Source of the DNA: Bog-793 sp050014835
GTDB taxonomy: Bacteria > Actinomycetota > Acidimicrobiia > Acidimicrobiales > Bog-793
Assembly (NCBI GenBank): GCA_050014835.1
Contig: JBEKCO010000017.1
Span: 1 to 47,709 of the forward strand
Direction: 5' to 3'
Length of the DNA: 47,709 nucleotides
A program made the position numbers and the translations under genes. Under the pieces are notes generated by a model. It had not been told where the DNA came from. It worked only from the letters and a program-made list of their open reading frames with translations, and made no database searches. This document shows positions 35,526-42,292 of this stretch, piece by piece (the first letter of the stretch is position 1; each line of letters starts with the position of its first letter).

Positions 35526-35801
35526 ATGGCGAACATCAAGAGTCAGATCAAGCGCATCGGCCAGAACGAGACTCGGCGCGAGCGCAACAGGTCGGTGCGT
35601 TCCGAGGTGAAGACGCGAACGAAGGTCGCGCTCTTTGCCGCCGAGGACGGTGCCGACGACGTTGGGGCCAAGGTCGCCACGGCGGCACGGCGCATCGACA
35701 AAGCGGCCGCCAAGGGGGTCATCCACCCCAACCAGGCGGCCCGCCGCAAGTCGCGCCTGATGCGCGCCGTCGCCCGGACGCAGGAGCCGGAAGAGAGCTG
35801 A
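35526..35801 (+). CDS. rpsT: 30S ribosomal protein S20
   Basis: The 91-residue protein is highly basic and starts MANIKSQIKRIGQNE, as S20 proteins do. It continues with RRNRSVRSEVKT-like helices and the late 'IHPNQAARRKSRLMR' signature. S20 binds the 5' domain and helix 44 region of 16S rRNA in early 30S assembly. The ATG at 35526 has an AAGGGA ribosome site 5 bases before it; the open frame begins upstream at 35475 but lacks similarity. The gene stands alone, divergent from lepA, an arrangement found in many bacteria. Confidence 0.97.
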   Translation: MANIKSQIKRIGQNETRRERNRSVRSEVKTRTKVALFAAEDGADDVGAKVATAARRIDKAAAKGVIHPNQAARRKSRLMRAVARTQEPEES

Positions 35802-35811
35802 GCCGTCCGCC

Positions 35812-37116
35812 TCAGTGCGAGGCGGCGGAGACCTTCTTCGGCGGCGAACCGCCGTCGAGCGCTTCGAGCATCCCGGTCGCGTTCCCCTCGAACCCGAGCG
35901 CCCAGACACCGACCCCGGCGAGGTGGAACTCCGAGGCGAGGGCACGTTTCAGCGCGACGCTCACCGGGTCGTCGAACCAGGTCTCGTGCCAACTGCCGCC
36001 CTCGCGGAACCGCGTCCACACCGTTTGCGAACCGGGATCCCACAGCGGCGTCCCACCGGCCGCGGCGATGGTCGAGTAGGTCTCGACCGTCGGTGACTCG
36101 GTGAGGGCCAGCGAGCCGGGTTTGCCGGTCGTCGTGGTGAAATCGACCCCGTAGAAGGGGATCCCGAGGACGAGTTTCGAGGCGGGAACGACGCGCCGGT
36201 ACTGGATGAGCGACAGGACGTCGCTCAACCCGAGGTCCCCGTTGGTGAGCGGGGCGTTCGCCGACGAGTTCGCGTCCTGCTCCATGTCGTAGTCCATGAC
36301 GAAGATCTGGTTGACCAGGGGCGCGAGCTTCGCGACGTCGAAGAAGTCCGTCGAGCTTCCCGCCGACTGCGGATAGCAGTTGAGCACGACCATCTTGTGC
36401 ATGCCGTCGTGCCGCAGTGACGAGACGAAATCCGCGACGAAGCTGACGAAGCCGGCGCGGTCGGCGTGCGAAGCGCCTTCGATGTCGATGTCGACGCCGT
36501 CGAACCCGCCCGAGGTGACGGCGTCCGCCATTGCCGCGGCAAGGCGCGCGCCGGTCGGCGCGGGGTTGTGCGTGAGGTTGCTGATGACGCCCTCGTCCGT
36601 CGCCGCGATCGTGAACAGCACGCGGTCTCCCGCTCTGTGCGCGGCCGCGGTGAGCGCGCTGTAACCCGTGTCGGCGTAGTACGCCCACCCTGGCCCGGAC
36701 TCGAGCAAACTGCCGTTGCGCGCCACTTCGACGCCGTAGATGGCGAGCACGCTCGTGTCGGCGAAGTCGGCCGCGGTGAGATCCGGGGCTTCCCAGTACG
36801 GGACGTACCCGAGCACCTCGACCGGCGCAAGCGGCGTGGTGAAGAGATTCGCCGGCGTCGCGGAAGCGGCCGAGAGCCGAGATGGTTGCGGGGGGAGCGT
36901 CACCGCGACCAGCGCGTCTGCGGCCCGAACCAGCTTCGTCTGTCGGGCGAGGAGTCGTTTCGTTGTCCGGATCGCCTTCTGCTCGGCGATCTGCGCGGGC
37001 GTGAGGCTCGGGCGTGAGGGTCGGAACACCCCGGACACGGCGGCCGCGGCGAGCGCCACGCCGAGCAAGACGACGAGTCCGGCGGCGATCCTGACCGGGT
37101 GTCTGGTCGCGGCCAC
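35812..37116 (-). CDS. Membrane-anchored glycoside hydrolase family 18 protein
   Basis: The protein of about 434 residues (from GTG 37116) starts with a basic stretch and one hydrophobic segment (AAGLVVLLGVALAAAAVSG), so it is a signal anchor or uncleaved signal. The rest is a GH18 barrel: the catalytic FDGVDIDIEG contains the D-x-x-D-x-D-x-E motif with the proton-donor Glu, and MDYDME and the final GVWALGFEGN are typical of the YaaH/SleL branch. That branch cuts N-acetylglucosamine linkages in peptidoglycan or chitin-like polymers. No LysM repeats are present. An open frame from 37323 would overlap the ferredoxin gene on the other strand and is rejected. It should act outside the membrane on cell-wall material. 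Confidence 0.85.
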   Translation of the reverse strand: MAATRHPVRIAAGLVVLLGVALAAAAVSGVFRPSRPSLTPAQIAEQKAIRTTKRLLARQTKLVRAADALVAVTLPPQPSRLSAASATPANLFTTPLAPVEVLGYVPYWEAPDLTAADFADTSVLAIYGVEVARNGSLLESGPGWAYYADTGYSALTAAAHRAGDRVLFTIAATDEGVISNLTHNPAPTGARLAAAMADAVTSGGFDGVDIDIEGASHADRAGFVSFVADFVSSLRHDGMHKMVVLNCYPQSAGSSTDFFDVAKLAPLVNQIFVMDYDMEQDANSSANAPLTNGDLGLSDVLSLIQYRRVVPASKLVLGIPFYGVDFTTTTGKPGSLALTESPTVETYSTIAAAGGTPLWDPGSQTVWTRFREGGSWHETWFDDPVSVALKRALASEFHLAGVGVWALGFEGNATGMLEALDGGSPPKKVSAASH

Positions 37117-37209
37117 AGTGTTCCGAGCGTAACGGAGCGCCGTTGCCGGGTCGCGGCGCTGGCTAACCTGGCTTTTGTCAGGTGGTATGACCATTCGGGG
37201 AGGCGTGCG

Positions 37210-37404
37210 TTGCGTGTCGTCGTCGATTTCGACGTCTGTGAGAGCAATGCTGTCTGCATGGGGATCGTGCCGGCCGTGTTCGAAGTCCGCGACGACGGTT
37301 TCCTCTATGTCCTGGATGAGCACCCGGGCGAGGAGCTGCGCGCCCTCGTCGAACAGGCGGTGACTTCGTGTCCGACCCAGGCGATATCGATCGTCGCGGA
37401 GTGA
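37210..37404 (+). CDS. Small 3Fe-4S ferredoxin
   Basis: The 64-residue protein has three cysteines, Cys10, Cys16 and Cys54 (CESNAVC...SCPTQAI), the C-x5-C-xn-C pattern of single [3Fe-4S] ferredoxins; the site of a possible fourth ligand is Asn13. The start is TTG 37210, supported by GGGGAGG six bases upstream. Such ferredoxins typically pass electrons to cytochrome P450 enzymes, but no P450 gene is in the window. Its stop overlaps the gltX start (GTGA), so the two are translationally coupled. A longer frame from 37099 has no ribosome site and lies opposite the GH18 gene. Confidence 0.88.
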   Translation: MRVVVDFDVCESNAVCMGIVPAVFEVRDDGFLYVLDEHPGEELRALVEQAVTSCPTQAISIVAE

Positions 37405-38834
37405 CGGCGCCAGCGACGGTGCGGGTGCGCTTCGCGCCCTCGCCGACGGGGTACTTCCACGTCGGGGGTGCCCGGACCGCGCTGCACAACTGGCTCTTCG
37501 CCCGGCGCGCCGGTGGCAAGTTCGTCCTGCGAATAGAGGACACCGACCGGGAACGCAGTCACCCCGACTGGACGGACGGGATCCTCTCTTCGCTCGAGTG
37601 GCTCGGGATCACCTGGGACGAGGGCCCGTATCTGCAGTCGGAGCGCCGGGAGCTCTATGAGGAAACGGCGCGTCGGCTCTACGAAACCGGTTACGCCTAC
37701 GCCTGTGAATGCGTCCGCGAGCAGATCGACGAGCGGACGAAGGACAATCCGATCCCCGGTTACGACGGCTACTGCCGCGAGCGCGCGCTCACCCCTGGTC
37801 CCGGTCGCGTCCTGCGGTTCCGCGTTCCCGACGAGGGCGTGACCGTCGTGCACGACGCCGTGCGCGGGGACGTCGAGTTCGCCAACTCGACGATCGAGGA
37901 TTTCGTGCTCGTGAAGTCGAACGGGGATCCGCTCTTCGTCCTCGCCGTCGTCGCCGACGACATGGACATGGGGATCACGCACGTCATCCGCGCCGAGGAG
38001 CACCTGCCGACGACCCCGAAGGCGGTGCTCGTCTGGGAGGCGCTCGGCGGTCCGCCGCTGCCTGTCTTTGCGCACCTGCCGGTGCTCGTGAACGAGAAAC
38101 GCCAGAAGCTGTCGAAACGACGCGATCGCGTCGCCGTCGAGGACTACCGGGACCAGGGCTACCTGCCCGAGGCGATGCGGAACTACCTCGCGCTCCTCGG
38201 TTGGGGACCTCCCGACCAGCGCGAGATCCTCACCGTCGCGGAGATGATCGACGAGTTCCGTCTCGAGGACGTCAACGTCTCGCCGGCGTTCTTCGACGAG
38301 AAGCGGCTCGCGCATTTCAACGGCGTTTACATCCGGGCGCTCGGTGTCGACGACTTCGTCGGGAGGGTCCGACGCCACCTCAGTACGAAGACCGTCCCGT
38401 GGCCCACCGCGGCGTACGACGAGGAGCAGGTCGTCCGGCTCGCGCCCCTCATCCAGGAGCGGGTCGCCACGCTCGACGAGGTCATCGGCTATGTCGAGTT
38501 CCTGTTCGACGAGCCGTTTGTCGTCGACCCGACCTCTTTCGACAAGGCGGTGCGACGGGACGACGGGGCGCGGATGATCCTCGAGCAGGCGCGCAATGGA
38601 TTCCGGGATGGCCCGTGGACGGTGGACGCCCTGCGCGCCACGCTCGCCACCGTTGCCGAGCATGCGGAACGTAAGCTCGGCAAGGCGCAGGCCCCGGTGC
38701 GCGTCGCGACCATGGGGTCGAGCGTCGGTCTTCCGCTTTTCGAATCGCTCGAGGTGCTCGGCAGAGAGCGGACGTTGTCGCGAATCAATGCGGCGCTCGC
38801 CGAACTGCCGATGCCTCCGGTGCCGGAACCGTAG
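37401..38834 (+). CDS. gltX: Glutamyl-tRNA synthetase
   Basis: The 477-residue class I synthetase has the nucleotide-binding APSPTGYFHVGGARTAL (HIGH-like) at the N-terminus and KLSKR (KMSKS-like) in the middle. The VLRIEDTDRERS stretch and the Cys-rich CECVRE...YCRE zinc site (C-x-C and a later YxC-like cysteine) also mark GluRS. It charges tRNA-Glu, and in many actinobacteria also mischarges tRNA-Gln for later amidation; which applies here cannot be told. I chose GTG 37401 because it overlaps the ferredoxin stop; GTG 37368 would add 11 residues in the ferredoxin gene. tRNA-Gln and tRNA-Glu genes lie 0.7-1 kb downstream. Confidence 0.95.
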   Translation: MTAPATVRVRFAPSPTGYFHVGGARTALHNWLFARRAGGKFVLRIEDTDRERSHPDWTDGILSSLEWLGITWDEGPYLQSERRELYEETARRLYETGYAYACECVREQIDERTKDNPIPGYDGYCRERALTPGPGRVLRFRVPDEGVTVVHDAVRGDVEFANSTIEDFVLVKSNGDPLFVLAVVADDMDMGITHVIRAEEHLPTTPKAVLVWEALGGPPLPVFAHLPVLVNEKRQKLSKRRDRVAVEDYRDQGYLPEAMRNYLALLGWGPPDQREILTVAEMIDEFRLEDVNVSPAFFDEKRLAHFNGVYIRALGVDDFVGRVRRHLSTKTVPWPTAAYDEEQVVRLAPLIQERVATLDEVIGYVEFLFDEPFVVDPTSFDKAVRRDDGARMILEQARNGFRDGPWTVDALRATLATVAEHAERKLGKAQAPVRVATMGSSVGLPLFESLEVLGRERTLSRINAALAELPMPPVPEP

Positions 38835-38848
38835 GGGGGCGTCGATCC

Positions 38849-39469
38849 ATGTTGTTCGGACCAGTTCGCCTGGTGGTCAGGCTCGTCTCCCTCGTCGTCA
38901 CCGGCGCGATCGTCTACGTCATCGTGTGCGGCGTGCAGGTAGTGGAAGCGTCGCGCCTTTCCACCGCCCCATCTGCCGTGCACCCCGCGTCGGCGATCGT
39001 CGTTCTCGGTCAGCCGGTCGTCAGAGCCGACCAGGCCGATCTCACGTCCCGCCTCGGGCAGGCGGCCCTCCTCTACCGGCACGACCGCTCCCGTCGGGTC
39101 ATTGTGACGTGGTCGCCGCCACGAGCAGGTTCCGTCGGCTCCTTTGCCTATGAGGCGAAGTTCCTTGATCACCACGGAGTCCCACGGCGCGCCCTGACGT
39201 CCGTCGCCGCGCCCGACGCCTCGACTGCACTGTCGAAGACCGCGAAGCTCCTCGGCAAAGGAACCAGTGTCATTGTTGTCACGGACGCGATCGACGCCCT
39301 GTGGACCCAAGGTGCCGGCGCGGGAGACGGGCTGTCAGTTGCGGTATCTCCTCCTCCGAGTTCAAAAAAGCTCGTGTTCACCGAACTCGGACCGTTCGTC
39401 CGCGAGACGACCGGAGTTGCCGTCGGTCGCATCTTCGGCTTCGGACGAATCTCGTGGGCCGCTCATTAA
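38849..39469 (+). CDS. DUF218 (YdcF/SanA)-like membrane-anchored protein, divergent
   Basis: The 206-residue protein has one N-terminal transmembrane segment (VRLVSLVVTGAIVYVIVCGVQ). A domain then opens with ASAIVVLGQPVVRA and continues with RLGQAALLYRHDRSRRVIVTW and later 'SVIVVTDAID', matching the start and order of DUF218 proteins. It lacks the usual NT-rich and histidine positions of the later motif, so it may have lost activity. DUF218 proteins in other bacteria affect envelope precursors. The ATG is 14 bases after gltX, so both may be cotranscribed. Confidence 0.6.
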   Translation: MLFGPVRLVVRLVSLVVTGAIVYVIVCGVQVVEASRLSTAPSAVHPASAIVVLGQPVVRADQADLTSRLGQAALLYRHDRSRRVIVTWSPPRAGSVGSFAYEAKFLDHHGVPRRALTSVAAPDASTALSKTAKLLGKGTSVIVVTDAIDALWTQGAGAGDGLSVAVSPPPSSKKLVFTELGPFVRETTGVAVGRIFGFGRISWAAH

Positions 39470-39551
39470 GGCTGAATCCGTTCGAGGCATTCCCGCGGAT
39501 TGCTTCCGTCCTTTGTCGCCTCCCGCGGCCAGTCGGTGCACCGACACCTAC

Positions 39552-39560
39552 TGTTAAGAT
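39552..39560 (+). promoter_or_regulatory. Candidate extended -10 promoter of tRNA-Gln
   Basis: TGTTAAGAT matches TG-N-TANNNT and ends 14 bases before the first base of tRNA-Gln. The spacing fits transcription starting a few bases before the mature 5' end. Confidence 0.5.
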
Positions 39561-39574
39561 CGCCGGACGCCCAT

Positions 39575-39646
39575 TCGGGGGTGGTGTAATCGGCAACACG
39601 ACAGGTTCTGGCCCTGTAATTGGGGGTTCGAGTCCTCCCCCCCGAG
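39575..39646 (+). tRNA. tRNA-Gln (CTG)
   Basis: A 72-nt cloverleaf: acceptor TCGGGGG/CCCCCGA with discriminator G, D stem GTGT/ACAC, anticodon arm ACAGG-TTCTGGC-CCTGT (anticodon CTG), and T arm GGGGG/CCTCC (one G-T pair) with loop TTCGAGT. CCA is not encoded. Confidence 0.95.
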
Positions 39647-39701
39647 CTGGTTTGAAGGCGCAGTGGCATCGTCCTGGGACCGCGCGTGATCCGTAAGGTG
39701 T

Positions 39702-39727
39702 GAGATCCCGTCCGGGAAGGGGATCTC
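39702..39727 (+). terminator. Hairpin between tRNA-Gln and tRNA-Glu
   Basis: GAGATCCC and GGGATCTC pair over 8 bases with a 10-base loop. The hairpin begins 56 bases after tRNA-Gln. No T run follows; it could end the tRNA-Gln transcript or be a processing hairpin. Confidence 0.35.
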
Positions 39728-39834
39728 GGTGCGTCTTGCGCGTGACCATCGGTCGGCAACGCGCTCGCCCTTGCGCGGCGCTGTGTCACGCTCGGGTACG
39801 CTGCTGGGCCGTCGAGTTCGTGCGCGACGATCTC

Positions 39835-39907
39835 GGCCCCATCGTCTAGAGGCCTAGGACACCACCCTCTCAAGGTAGAGACACGGGTTCGAATCCCGTT
39901 GGGGCTG
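39835..39907 (+). tRNA. tRNA-Glu (CTC)
   Basis: A 73-nt cloverleaf with the D arm typical of tRNA-Glu (GTCTAGAGGCCTAGGAC), anticodon loop CTCTCAA (anticodon CTC), and T arm ACGGG/CCCGT with TTCGAAT. The acceptor stem is GGCCCCA/TGGGGCT, so the first pair is G-T, and the anticodon stem CCACC/GGTAG contains one C-A mismatch. Discriminator G. No encoded CCA. A small clean loss of gene density follows at once. Confidence 0.92.
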
Positions 39908-40337
39908 CGACGAAGTTTCCTCATTAGAGCAGATCACAGCGCAATTCGTAGTTGACCGTTTGGTACAGTTCGACCCCGCTCGGACCCGTAGTTGCCCGTT
40001 CGCTAACCCACGTCTAACCCACGAAATCCGTCTCGGCGGAGCTTGGAGCTTGACGACTTGGGCAGATCATCGTTACGTGGTGTTATCCGAGTTCACATGA
40101 CCTCAACCCTGTACGACCCTTGCCTGGGGCCCAAATCGATTTCAGCCGTTAATGATGGGGATGCTGAGTTTGGGTGCCCGTCATCCCACGCCATCCGCGG
40201 CTCTGGCGATCGAGCGCCGCGAACACCAGGGCGACGCAGGTACGCTCGCCGGGAAGGCGTCCGATGACCTTCGTGCGCCGTCTCGTCTCGCCGAACTCGG
40301 CCCCCTTCTGAAGCTGGGGATCTGCCCGGCTAGGCCG
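39908..40337. other. Intergenic stretch after tRNA-Glu
   Basis: This 430-base stretch has no convincing gene. Short frames exist (such as 40043-40267 on the plus strand) but lack ribosome sites and similarity. The first 120 bases hold two pairs of short direct repeats, described separately. The position right after a tRNA is a common insertion point for mobile elements, but no integrase or attachment-site duplicate was found. Confidence 0.6.
39947..40023. repeat. Two pairs of short direct repeats beside tRNA-Glu
   Basis: CGTAGTTGACCGTT at 39947-39960 recurs with one change at 39987-40000, exactly 40 bases later. CTAACCCACG occurs at 40003-40012 and 40014-40023, with an 11-base period. Such paired short repeats resemble arm-type recombinase or regulator binding sites, but the function is unknown. 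Confidence 0.6.
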
Positions 40338-40826
40338 TTATCGGGCAGCGGCCGATCTGCCGAGGACGAATGCGCCCAGCGCGATAAGAAGACAACCGGC
40401 ACCGCCGAAGTACCCGATGAAGTACTCGAGTTCGGTCAACGCCGTGCCGGGGGCGAAGAAACTCGGGACGGTGTATAGGACCGGCCAAGCTACCGCGCCA
40501 ATGACGAACCAGGCGCCCGCGATCACCGCGAGGAGGCCCGCCGAGCCCGTTACCGCGAGATGGGACATCTTCGTGACACCCATCATGATGAGCAGTCCCA
40601 CCACGCACGCCGCCGCCCCGGGAACAACCGACAACAGGGCGTGCGCGAGGTCCCAGTGCCACGATCCCGCGCTGTCGGCGCTGTATCCGAAGGTCGGGCC
40701 GATGAAAGGCACGATCCCGCCCCAGGCACCGAGCAGGAAGATGAGAAAACCCGCCACGCCGAGGCTGGGGCGAGGCATCATCTGCCGCGCGCTATGGCTA
40801 CCGTGCTGCACGTCCGTCGTATCCAT
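40338..40826 (-). CDS. Four-segment membrane protein of unknown function
   Basis: The 162-residue protein has about four hydrophobic segments: FLIFLLGAWGGIVPFIG, then LLSVVPGAAACVVGLLIMMG, SAGLLAVIAGAWFVIGAVAW, and FIGYFGGAGCLLIALGAFV. The first and third pairs both contain a GAW motif near a Pro, so the protein may be an internal duplication like SPW-repeat membrane proteins. The N-terminal 20 residues are polar with His and Gln. No catalytic motif is visible. The ATG at 40826 has an AAGGAC-like site upstream. It lies in a sparse region, same strand as the next small membrane protein. Confidence 0.65.
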   Translation of the reverse strand: MDTTDVQHGSHSARQMMPRPSLGVAGFLIFLLGAWGGIVPFIGPTFGYSADSAGSWHWDLAHALLSVVPGAAACVVGLLIMMGVTKMSHLAVTGSAGLLAVIAGAWFVIGAVAWPVLYTVPSFFAPGTALTELEYFIGYFGGAGCLLIALGAFVLGRSAAAR

Positions 40827-41074
40827 GACCGCCTGTCCTTTTTTCTTGCCAGCAGGGCACAGAACACCGCACGCACCACGCTAAGTCTTTTTTACCCGGC
40901 GGGTCGGGGGATCTGTGTCGCGCGCAAGCACCGTGGCGACTTGTCGTATCGACGTGACCGGATGAAGGCCCCAGAGAACGCCCGGCACCGCCCGCCGGTC
41001 GCGACTTCCGAACGGTGAGCGGCGCCGAGACGATCCTCTTAGCGACCCTCAGATCCTGCTGTGTTCCTTAGGAG

Positions 41075-41632
41075 CTAAGCGCGCTTGCGCGCGAGGACCA
41101 ACCCGAATCCTGCGCACAGCACCAGCAGGGCGCCGGGGACGACGAAGGCCCATGTGAAGATGTTGAAATTGGGCAGGGCGTCAACCGCTGCGAAGTTGTT
41201 CACCTGGGCCTTCATCGTGTTCACGATCGGCTTGTACCAGGCGAGTCCGGGCGGGACCGCCTTAAAGATGGGCTCGAGCTTCCCGAGGTCCGTGAAGATC
41301 CCGCTGAGAACCGGAGCTGACGATGCCAGCTGCGCCTCGACCTGGGCGGGCGTCGCGTGCAGATCCGTGGCAAGCGTGCCGATGAACTTCGGCACCTCGG
41401 CGGCGGCCGCCACTCCCCCGACCGCGAATGGGCCGAGTGGCGTGAAGGTGTTGACGTCGTAACTCACCGTCGTGCGAACGCTGGCGGGCTGCATGATCGG
41501 GTGGAAGGCGTTCAGCAGCTTCTGGCCCGCGCTCGCTCTGCTCGGCAGGGATACGACGAAGGGCGCCACGATGAGCAGAACGCCGATGACTAGTACTGGC
41601 CAGAAGAACAGCCGACCGGATTTCGCGTTCAT
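41075..41632 (-). CDS. Two-segment membrane protein with large external loop, unknown function
   Basis: The 185-residue protein has a hydrophobic segment near each end (FFWPVLVIGVLLIVAPFVV and FTWAFVVPGALLVLCAGFG), followed by a basic end (RKRA). The roughly 120 residues between should face outward. The loop has FHPIMQPASVRTTVSYD and a late 'PPGLAWYKPIVNTM', which I recall from other unnamed actinobacterial membrane proteins, but no named domain. GAGGAG lies 8 bases before the ATG, so the start is well supported. It may be cotranscribed with the four-segment protein downstream, 248 bases away. Confidence 0.7.
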   Translation of the reverse strand: MNAKSGRLFFWPVLVIGVLLIVAPFVVSLPSRASAGQKLLNAFHPIMQPASVRTTVSYDVNTFTPLGPFAVGGVAAAAEVPKFIGTLATDLHATPAQVEAQLASSAPVLSGIFTDLGKLEPIFKAVPPGLAWYKPIVNTMKAQVNNFAAVDALPNFNIFTWAFVVPGALLVLCAGFGLVLARKRA

Positions 41633-42292
41633 GTCCTGACTCCTCTTGGAGAGTTAGTGGGGGTTTGTCTTGCCATTGCGACGCTCGAGACGCCGGCGAG
41701 GTTGCGGTACGAAGGATCCGCGAAGCGCGGTCCTGTCGAATCCCCCCGACGACGACCCGCCTTTCCGATGTAGGGAGCGTCGTCGCTACTCACCGGTCTG
41801 AATAGGGCCGAATGTCACGTCGCGGAATCGGTCCATCCAGACCGTATCTGGGTATGGCTTCGGTGGGAAGGGTCTGAGGCGTATTCGGGCGATGAGGCTG
41901 TGAATTCGTGCGAGCTGGTCGCTCGGTCGGGGAAACTCCGAGGAGACGGCGGTATGGCGCGACGATCCTGTCGGCGCGGCGCGATCCATCGGTCTGTTCG
42001 CTGTACCTACGGATCGTATGCCGCGTGGTGTTCGATTCGCATTTCTCAGCTGTCAAGAGCGGATCGCGCGCACGGTTCTTTTACCCGTGACTCCGTTGGC
42101 GGTTATTTCGCACCCCGCCTTGCCGACTGGGACCGTACGCGACTCAAGATCTGAGGGTCCGGGCGACATGTAAAGTGCCTTGTCAAGACGCTCGATTCCG
42201 GCCGCGTGACCGATGGCATCCTCTCAGGTTCACGTCGCGGCGCGCGACGCGTCACACGTTCCTCCGACAGCTCGGGACAGCGGGAGACATCC
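41633..42292. other. Divergent intergenic region, 660 bases
   Basis: The region separates the minus-strand small membrane proteins from the plus-strand GT-C-like gene. It contains only short frames without support (one of 67 codons at 41786-41989, minus). A small hairpin (CCGCG-AAG-CGCGG near 41720) is visible. No tRNA or known RNA fold was recognised. The length suggests regulatory DNA or decayed sequence. Confidence 0.55.

Noticed and set aside
35812..37323. Longer version of the GH18 gene starting at 37323
   Set aside because: It would overlap the ferredoxin gene on the other strand; the membrane anchor begins just after GTG 37116.
40043..40267. 74-codon frame after tRNA-Glu
   Set aside because: No ribosome site, no similarity, and composition like surrounding non-coding DNA.
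41786..41989. 67-codon minus-strand frame as a transposase remnant
   Set aside because: No DDE or HTH motif is visible and no inverted repeats flank it.
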